Positions 1 through 5,303 of a stretch of DNA of 5,303 bases are shown in pieces. The first letter of the stretch is position 1; each line of letters starts with the position of its first letter. Below the pieces are notes generated by a model. The model saw only the letters and a list, made by a program, of their open reading frames with translations, had not been told where the DNA came from and made no database searches. Source of the stretch: Bacillota bacterium. GTDB taxonomy: Bacteria > Bacillota > Sulfobacillia > Symbiobacteriales > ZC4RG38. Where the stretch lies: positions 1-5,303 of the forward strand of contig QGUP01000167.1 of assembly GCA_003242505.1 (NCBI GenBank). The letters are read 5' to 3'. Made by a program: the position numbers and the translations under genes.

Positions 1-77
1 CGGGGGCGGGAGGGGTTTGGGGGGGGCCCCCGTTGCTGGGGGGCCCCCCCTTCTCCCTGGTAGGTTTCCCCCCCCCC
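1..77. other. Homopolymer-rich, probably unreliable sequence end
   Basis: The first 77 bases are dominated by runs of G and C, including a run of 10 C at 68-77 and G6C7 and G8C5 blocks. In all three minus-strand frames the translation here is Gly/Pro-rich. None continues the beta repeat that is well formed up to residue 266 of the secreted protein. Insertion or deletion errors at a contig end are the simplest explanation. Confidence 0.5.
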
Positions 78-875
78 GGTGGAGGCCGGCACCCCCCGGT
101 CAAAGGACCCGTCCGGGCCCGTGAAGGCCTCGGCCACCACCCCGAAGCCCGCCCGGAGCACCCGGACCCGGGCCGAGGCGAGGGGCACGCCCCCCACGGT
201 GGTGACCACCGTGCCGCCCACCCGGGCGGTGGCCGGCTCGAGGGCGACCGTCACCCCGGTCTCCTTCCCCCCGGCCAGGGCCCCCAGGTCCACAAGCCTC
301 GGCTGGTACCCCCGGGCCCGGACCGCCAGGGCGTACCCCTCGCCGCCGGGGCCGGAGAGGGCGAAGTGGCCGTCGGCACGGGTCGTCCCGGCCGCCACGG
401 CCCCGACGCCGGTCTGGATCAGGGTCACCTCCGCCTCCGGCACGGGCTGGCCGGTGCGGGCGTCCAGCACCCGGCCCGCCACTACCGCCTCCAGGGGCGC
501 GAGGGTCAGGGTGACAAAGGGCTCCTGGGTGCCGGGGACGTAGGGCACCTCCCCGGCGGTGTGGCCCGGGGCCCAGGCCCGGAGCCAGTAGACTCCGTCC
601 GTAAGGTCAGAGAACCGGAAATACCCCTCGCCGTCCGCGGTGGCCACCGCCACCCGACCGGCCGTGTACCGGAAGAGCTCCACCTCCGCGCCCGGGAGGG
701 GCTGTCCGTCGGTGTCGACCACCTGGCCGAGCACGGCCCGGGGCACCGCCTGCGCACCCGGGTAGGTGAGGGGCGCCGCGGGGGCCGGCGCCTGTGCGGC
801 CAGGGCGCCCGGAGCCGTCCCCAGGGCAAGGACCGCCGCCAGGGCCGCGGCCAGGGCAGCACGATGCCGCTGCAA
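1..875 (-). CDS. Secreted protein with carboxypeptidase-regulatory-like beta repeats, 3' end missing
   Basis: The gene runs off the left edge, so only about 290 residues are seen and no stop is present. I start it at the TTG at 875: a GGAGGG ribosome binding site lies 7 bases upstream, and the protein then begins MQRHR followed by an Ala/Leu-rich core and a signal peptidase site after A-L-A (residues 24-26). This is a classic Sec signal peptide. Two full repeats of about 80-85 residues follow (about 47-128 and 130-214), and a third starts at about 217. Each has the CarboxypepD_reg/Cna-B-like pattern: G-x-V-x-D, G-x-P-(L/V)-P-x-A-x-V, then A-D-G-x-(G)-x-F, and Y-x-L-x-(V/A)-x-A-x-G-(Y/H). Such domains are prealbumin-like beta sandwiches, found in surface and extracellular proteins. 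No catalytic domain is visible in the part present. It follows the ABC permease by 34 bases on the same strand, so it is probably the last seen member of the operon. Its function is unknown. Reading after residue 266 is unreliable. Confidence 0.8.
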   Translation of the reverse strand, partial: MQRHRAALAAALAAVLALGTAPGALAAQAPAPAAPLTYPGAQAVPRAVLGQVVDTDGQPLPGAEVELFRYTAGRVAVATADGEGYFRFSDLTDGVYWLRAWAPGHTAGEVPYVPGTQEPFVTLTLAPLEAVVAGRVLDARTGQPVPEAEVTLIQTGVGAVAAGTTRADGHFALSGPGGEGYALAVRARGYQPRLVDLGALAGGKETGVTVALEPATARVGGTVVTTVGGVPLASARVRVLRAGFGVVAEAFTGPDGSFDRGVPASTGGGETYQGEGGAPQQRGPPPNPSRP

Positions 876-882
876 GGTCCAT

Positions 883-888
883 CCCTCC
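883..888 (-). promoter_or_regulatory. Ribosome binding site that decides a TTG start
   Basis: On the minus strand GGAGGG is followed after 7 bases by TTG (875-873), an ideal spacing. The alternative in-frame GTG at 890 overlaps this motif and has no ribosome binding site of its own. It would also put five extra residues, including Trp and Glu, ahead of the basic start of the signal peptide. The ATG at 882 is in another frame that gives no recognisable protein. Confidence 0.7.
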
Positions 889-909
889 ACGTGGTTGGAG
901 TTCCGCTGA

Positions 910-2102
910 TCACTCGTACCGCAGGGCCTCGATGGGATCGAGGGCCGCCGCCTTGCTGGCGGGGTAGACCCCGAAGATCACCCCGACCAGCACCGAGAAG
1001 CCCACCGCCAGGGCCACCGCATCCCAGGTGATGGAGAGGGGGATGTCCAGGGCCCGGCCCACCAGCCAGACGGGCACCTGGGCCAGGGCGGTGCCGATGA
1101 GCCCCCCGGAGACCGAGATCACCACGGCCTCGATGAGGAACTGCCAGAGGATGTCGGACCGGCGGGCGCCGATGGCCTTCCGCACCCCGATCTCCCGGGT
1201 CCGTTCCGTCACCGAGACCAGCATGATGTTCATGATCCCGACCCCGCCCACCACCAGGGAGATGGCCGCGATGGCCCCGATCACCCCGGTGAGGATGCCG
1301 GTGACGCTGCTCAGGGCCTGGGTGATCTGCTGGGTGGAGAGCACCCCGAACTCCCCGTTGGGGTGGGCCGCCTTGAGGTAGGCCTTGATGTCCTGCACCA
1401 CCTGGTCCAGGTCGGCGCCGTCCTTCACCACCACGTCGACGGTGAAGATGTCCCGGGTGCCGGTGATCCGCCGGACCGTCGTGCCCGGCGCCATCACCAT
1501 CTGCTCCAGGCCAAAGCCCCCGAAGGCCCGGGCCAGGAGGCCGGTGTCCGGCTGGACGACGCCAATGACCGTAAAGGGGTACCCGGCGGCGTAGATCGCC
1601 TTGCCGATGGGATCCTCGCTGCCGAAGAGGTCCTCGGCGACCTTGCTGCCGATCACCGCCACCCGGGCGCCGGCGGCGTCCTCCTCCCGGGTGAACCACC
1701 GGCCGGGGCTGATGGTCATCCGGTAGGCCTCCGCGTAGCCGGCGGAAAGCCCCACCAGGTCGGCCCGCCGCCGCTTGGCCCCGTGCCGGACCTCGGTGCG
1801 GAGCAGGTCCTGGGTCATGACCTCCCGGATCTCCGGCACCACCAGGGGGAGCCGGTCCAGGTCATCCTCGTTGAGCATCTCGAAGCGGCCCTCGGAGCCC
1901 GAAGGCTGCATGGGGAAGATGGAGATGAGATTGCCGCCCAGGGACTGGATCTCGCCGATGACCGCCGCCCGGGTGCCCCGGCCGATGGCGATGATGGCGA
2001 TGACCGACCCGACCCCGATGATGATCCCGAGCATGGTCAGGGCCGCCCGGAGCCGGTTGCTCATCAGGGCTTCCCAGGCCAGCCGCAGGTTCTCCCACAG
2101 GT

Positions 2103-2106
<4 letters not shown>
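910..2106 (-). CDS. yknZ: MacB/FtsX-type ABC transporter permease (YknZ-like)
   Basis: This 398-residue protein is the membrane subunit of a type VII (MacB-like) ABC exporter, which works as a dimer in the cytoplasmic membrane. It shows the family layout: an N-terminal amphipathic stretch (1-20), TM1 (about 21-42, ending G-x-G-T-R), an extracytoplasmic MacB_PCD-type domain (about 45-265), then TM2 (about 271-297), TM3 (320-345) and TM4 (362-383). The diagnostic segment G-G-V-G-I-M-N-I-M-L-V-S-V-T-E-R-T-R-E-I-G at 287-307 leads into the cytoplasmic loop V-R-K-A-I-G-A that contacts the ATPase. The C-terminus Y-P-A-S-K-A-A-A-L-D-P-I-E-A-L-R-Y-E is also characteristic. Length matches stand-alone permeases such as B. 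subtilis YknZ and lacks the fused ATPase of E. coli MacB. The GTG start overlaps the ATPase stop (GTGA), with GGAGGTGA 6 bases upstream, so the two are translationally coupled. The yknZ name rests on family plus gene order and is ortholog-like only. Confidence 0.93.
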
Positions 2107-2881
<775 letters not shown>

Positions 2882-2885
<4 letters not shown>

Positions 2886-4291
2886 TCGGCCTTCGCCTCC
2901 CCGCGGACCCGCTGCCCCTCCCTCAGGTTGCGGAGAGCGCTGAGGGGGCCGACCACCACCTCGTCCCCCGGCTGGAGCCCCTCGGTGATCTCCACCTGGG
3001 TCCGGGTCCTCAGGCCGGGGCGGACCTCGACCCGGGTCGCCTTGCCGTCCCGGACCACCCAGACGTACCACCGGTCCTCACCTTCCGAGAGCAGCGCCTC
3101 CAGGGGGAGGGCCAGGACGCCGGTGCGGGTGTCGGCGATGATCTCGGCGTCCACGTTCATGTTGGGCCGGAGCTTCCCCCGGGCTTCCACCTCCACCTCT
3201 ACCGGGTAGACGGTGCTGGTGCCGGTCTCGCTCCGCACCCCCTGGGGGTCGATCCGGACGACAACCCCCTCGAACCGCTCCTCCGGGTAGGCCGGGGTGG
3301 TGAGGATCGCCTTCTGACCCACCTGCACCTTGCCGATCTCCATCTCGTCCACCCGGACCAGGGCCTTCAGCTTCTCGGTCGGCGCCACCACGGCGATGAG
3401 GGTGCCAGGGGTGATGGGCTGGCCGTCCTTGACCTCGACCCGGAGCACCGTGCCGTCCGCGGGGCTGCGGAACTCCGCCTTCCCCCGGTCCTCCTTGGCT
3501 TTCCGGAGGGCTGCCTCGGCGGCGGCGAACTGAGCCTCGGCGGCATGGATCTGGTCCGGCAGCACCTCCGCGGAGCGGGCGGCGAGGCGGGCCTCGGCCA
3601 GGCGCATCTCCGCGCTCCGCACCTGCAGCCGGGCCTCCTGAATCTGGGGCGACCCCTCGGGGTCGAGGGCGGCCAGTTCCGCCTCCGCGGACCGGACCTG
3701 GTGAAGGGCCGCCTCCAGTTCCTCCGGGGTCACCTGCCCCCGGCTGAGCCCCGCCCGGGCCTGCTCCAGGGCGGACCGGGCCTGGGCCAGCCGGGCCTGG
3801 GCGGCCTGCCGCTGGGTCGCCAGGGTGGCCTCCACCTGGGCCAGATGGGCCTGGGCCTGCTCCAGGGCCACCTCAGCGGCCGCCACCTGCTGCCGGGCCT
3901 GCTCCGGGCCCAGCTCGGCCTTGCGCCGGAGTTCCTCCAGTTGAGCCCGGGCGCTCAGGAAGTTGGACTCCGCCTGGGCCACCGCCAGGTCCAGTTCCCA
4001 GGTGTCGGCCCGGGCCAGCACCTGTCCGGCCCGGACCCGGTCGCCGACCTCGACGGCCAGGGAGATGGAGGAAGCCTGGATGAGGGACCGGATTTCATAC
4101 TCCTTCGCGACCGCCAGGGTCGCGGGGGCCAGCACCGTCACCTGCAGGTCCTGGGGCTCCAGCACCTGGGTCCGGACCGCCACCGCGTCGCCTGCAGCGC
4201 CGGACAGTTTCCGGTAATTCACCCATCCCAGCACCAGAACCAGCACCGCGATCCCTGCGCCGATGAGCCACTTCTGCTTCGGTGCCAACAC
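2882..4291 (-). CDS. yknX: Membrane fusion (adaptor) protein, HlyD/MacA/YknX type, with extended helical hairpin
   Basis: This 469-residue protein is the membrane-anchored adaptor of the exporter. Residues 8-24 are one hydrophobic anchor with no lipobox cysteine, so it is probably an uncleaved signal anchor with the rest outside the membrane. A first lipoyl half follows (about 65-96, with V-E-V-G-D-R-V-R-A-G-Q-V-L). Next is an Ala/Gln/Glu/Arg-rich coiled coil (about 97-273), then the second lipoyl half (274-302, F-R-S-P-A-D-G-T-V-L). Beta-barrel (about 303-386) and membrane-proximal (about 387-462) domains close the protein, with L-R-P-N-M-N-V and G-D-E-V-V-V-G-P typical of the family. B. subtilis YknX and E. 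coli MacA are roughly 370-380 residues; the excess here lies mostly in the hairpin. The GTG start directly abuts the Yip1 gene's TAG stop. Only a G-run (GGGGGG, 5 bases before) serves as ribosome binding site, so coupling to upstream translation is likely. The stop overlaps the ATPase ATG. Confidence 0.92.
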
Positions 4292-5041
4292 CTAACCCCC
4301 CAGCCCCATCAAGCTGGTGCTCAGGGCCATCGACCCGGCGGCGCCCAGGGCCCGCACCACGAAGAAGAAGACGCCAACCCAGGCCGCCCGGGCCGGTGGC
4401 ATCCGGTGGATCGCCGCGTAGCCGAGCACGACCAGAATGAGGCTCCAGATGCCGAAGAGGTCAAAGGTCATCAGAAACCCGGCCAGGGCCCCGCTGGCGC
4501 CGGGGACCAGGCCGCCCAGGTGGTAGCCGGCCTGCAGCGCCGCCTCCTGGGAGGTGGCCGCCATCATCAGGGGCACCCGCAGCACCGACCCGACGACCAC
4601 CGGCATCGCCGCGTAGCCGGCGACGCTCAAGTACTGTTTGAACTTGCCGGCCTGGCCGGTGAAGCTGCCGAAGAGCAGCATGACCAGAGCGTAGTAGAGG
4701 CCGCCCAGCCAGGGGCTGATAAGCCCCCCCGCCAGGGCGCCGACCATCAGGTTGGCCGGCACCGACGCCTTGGCCACCTCGAGCTGTTCCTCCGGCACGC
4801 CCATGGCCGCGAACCGGTCCTCGAGTTGCCGGATTGCCGCAGCCACAAACTCTTCCCGCTTGAGCAGGAAGACCAGGAGCATGACCGCGGTCGACACCAG
4901 CATCCAGGTCAGGTACGGCGCCAGCACCGCCGGGTCCTCCGCCACCTCCGCCATGGCCTTCCCGGGGGAGGTGAGCACCCGGACCAGACGGGACCAAGGC
5001 CCTCCGGCCCGACCGTCCTGCTGTACCGCTGCGTCGCGCAT
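4292..5041 (-). CDS. yknW: Yip1-family polytopic membrane protein (YknW-like)
   Basis: This protein of 249 residues has a soluble, presumably cytoplasmic N-terminus (1-38), then about five hydrophobic segments: 41-60, 100-126, 138-160, 185-211 and 217-240. The N-terminal S-P-G-K-A-M-A-E-V-A-E-D-P (25-37) and the late D-L-F-G-I-W-S-L-I-L-V-V-L-G-Y-A (194-209) match the usual Yip1 pattern. A charged loop at about 61-95 separates TM1 and TM2. In B. subtilis the Yip1-family protein YknW is encoded just upstream of yknXYZ and is needed for function or assembly of that exporter; the same position here supports an accessory role in the same complex. I chose ATG 5041 because GGGGGAG sits 8 bases upstream; the in-frame GTG at 5059 would add six residues and places the ribosome binding site inside the gene. 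The stop TAG touches the adaptor start. Function is inferred from family and context, not from any catalytic motif. Confidence 0.82.
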   Translation of the reverse strand: MRDAAVQQDGRAGGPWSRLVRVLTSPGKAMAEVAEDPAVLAPYLTWMLVSTAVMLLVFLLKREEFVAAAIRQLEDRFAAMGVPEEQLEVAKASVPANLMVGALAGGLISPWLGGLYYALVMLLFGSFTGQAGKFKQYLSVAGYAAMPVVVGSVLRVPLMMAATSQEAALQAGYHLGGLVPGASGALAGFLMTFDLFGIWSLILVVLGYAAIHRMPPARAAWVGVFFFVVRALGAAGSMALSTSLMGLGG

Positions 5042-5049
5042 CTTTCCAT

Positions 5050-5057
5050 CTCCCCCC
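5050..5057 (-). promoter_or_regulatory. Ribosome binding site of the first gene
   Basis: GGGGGGAG on the minus strand lies 8 bases upstream of ATG 5041. It is the best start signal in the region and favours ATG 5041 over the in-frame GTG at 5059. Confidence 0.6.
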
Positions 5058-5139
5058 ACCGCTGATCAGTCCTGAAGGGGTTGCGGGTCGAACGGGTCAC
5101 GGGACCCGGGAACAACATCCAAGAGAGAAGACTCCGAGT

Positions 5140-5186
5140 GGCACGCCAACGGTTCGCGCCCGGCCATGTCCTTCGGTTGGCGCGCC
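5140..5186 (-). repeat. Imperfect inverted repeat in the operon leader
   Basis: In minus-strand RNA, 5186-5176 (GGCGCGCCAAC) can pair with 5150-5140 (GTTGGCGTGCC) over 11 consecutive pairs, including one G-U, with a loop of about 25 bases. A pyrimidine-rich tract (CTTCTCTCTT) begins about 10 bases after the stem. It could be a leader attenuator or a weak terminator. No known riboswitch or T-box consensus was recognised. Confidence 0.35.
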
Positions 5187-5253
5187 CTCCGGAAGTTCGG
5201 CCTTGCGGGTCTGGAAACCTTTTGCCAGCGAAAAGAAGGTGGAGACCGACGCG

Positions 5254-5283
5254 ACCCGGGGGCGGCCTGGGCCGCCCCCGGGT
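5254..5283. terminator. Perfect 13-bp GC-rich hairpin, possible terminator of a neighbouring gene
   Basis: The arms 5254-5266 (ACCCGGGGGCGGC) and 5271-5283 are exact reverse complements around a 4-base loop. Such a stem is extremely stable and is unlikely inside a gene. No uridine tract directly follows on either strand: the minus strand reaches a CTTCTTTTC tract only about 18 bases later. It may be an imperfect or U-less terminator for a gene beyond the right edge, or a transcribed structural element. The direction is uncertain. Confidence 0.45.
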
Positions 5284-5303
5284 GCTCCCCCACGGCTTTA
5301 TCG

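Larger units (their letters stand above)
5042..5303 (-). other. Leader or intergenic region upstream of the operon
   Basis: About 260 bases precede the first gene. Composition is less GC-extreme than in the genes, with pyrimidine-rich stretches on the minus strand (about 5112-5133 and 5231-5245). It holds two inverted repeats and an imperfect palindrome, listed separately. An open frame of 75 codons crosses it but has the composition of random GC-rich sequence and includes the hairpin. No convincing -35/-10 pair could be found by eye: TTGGCG near 5148 has no acceptable -10 partner at 16-18 bases. The promoter must therefore be here in an atypical form, or further upstream. Confidence 0.5.

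Noticed and set aside
903..914. TGATCAGCGG shared just upstream of the ribosome binding sites of the secreted protein (903-912) and of the Yip1 gene (5059-5068), minus strand
   Set aside because: Ten-base matches are expected by chance several times in 5.3 kb, and one copy overlaps the permease stop. There is no further support for a shared operator.
506..1699. A 397-codon minus-strand frame overlapping the permease and the secreted protein
   Set aside because: It is out of frame with both well-supported genes, and its Arg/Gly/Pro-rich translation has no membrane or beta-repeat pattern.
5081..5211. GACCCGCAA repeated at 5089-5081 and 5211-5203 (minus strand), with another GACCCG at 5098-5093
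   Set aside because: The repeats are short and GC-rich with irregular spacing, which is not distinguishable from chance.
5066..5293. A 75-codon minus-strand frame upstream of the Yip1 gene
   Set aside because: It runs through the perfect hairpin, has random-looking composition and no recognised motif. Its ATG/GTG lacks a clear ribosome binding site, so it is more likely noncoding leader.
5100..5303. Possible T-box or other riboswitch in the leader
   Set aside because: No T-box, SAM, TPP, cobalamin or GEMM consensus core was found by eye; only generic stems are present.

Overview
The window is a GC-rich, single-direction segment read entirely from the minus strand. It carries one compact five-gene cluster that enters at about 5041 and runs off the left edge at base 1. 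The long plus-strand open frames are overprints caused by extreme GC content at third codon positions; none resembles a protein family.

Layout in transcription order (right to left). 5303-5042 is an untranslated leader or intergenic stretch with a perfect 13-bp GC-rich hairpin, an imperfect leader hairpin followed by a pyrimidine-rich tract, and a ribosome binding site. 5041-4292 encodes a polytopic membrane protein of the Yip1 family. 4291-2882 encodes an HlyD/MacA-type membrane fusion (adaptor) protein with an unusually long helical hairpin. 2885-2103 encodes a MacB/LolD-type ABC ATPase. 2106-910 encodes the MacB/FtsX-type permease. 875-1 encodes the start of a secreted protein made of carboxypeptidase-regulatory-like (CarboxypepD_reg/Cna-B-like) beta repeats, truncated by the window edge. 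The first four genes abut or overlap by 4 bases (TAG|GTG, ATGA, GTGA), and the fifth follows after a 34-base gap, so they are very probably co-transcribed and partly translationally coupled.

How they work together: the order Yip1 - adaptor - ATPase - permease is that of yknW-yknX-yknY-yknZ of Bacillus subtilis, a four-component MacAB-like exporter known to protect against the SdpC killing peptide. The ATPase would dimerise on the permease dimer and drive conformational change of its extracytoplasmic domain; the adaptor would sit on the outer face; the Yip1 protein is thought to help assemble the complex. Here the cluster appears extended by a fifth, secreted beta-repeat protein, which is the most distinctive feature. 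Its role (surface partner, substrate-binding or cell-wall factor) is unknown.

Organism: the yknWXYZ-like order, strong GGAGG-type ribosome binding sites, GTG and TTG starts, and codon use rich in CGG, GGG, CCC and CTG/CTC suggest a high-GC member of the Bacillota (Thermaerobacter-, Symbiobacterium- or Limnochorda-like), possibly from a metagenome. This is inference from style and gene order. Bases 1-77 look like a poor contig end. No RNA gene, mobile element or CRISPR array is visible.
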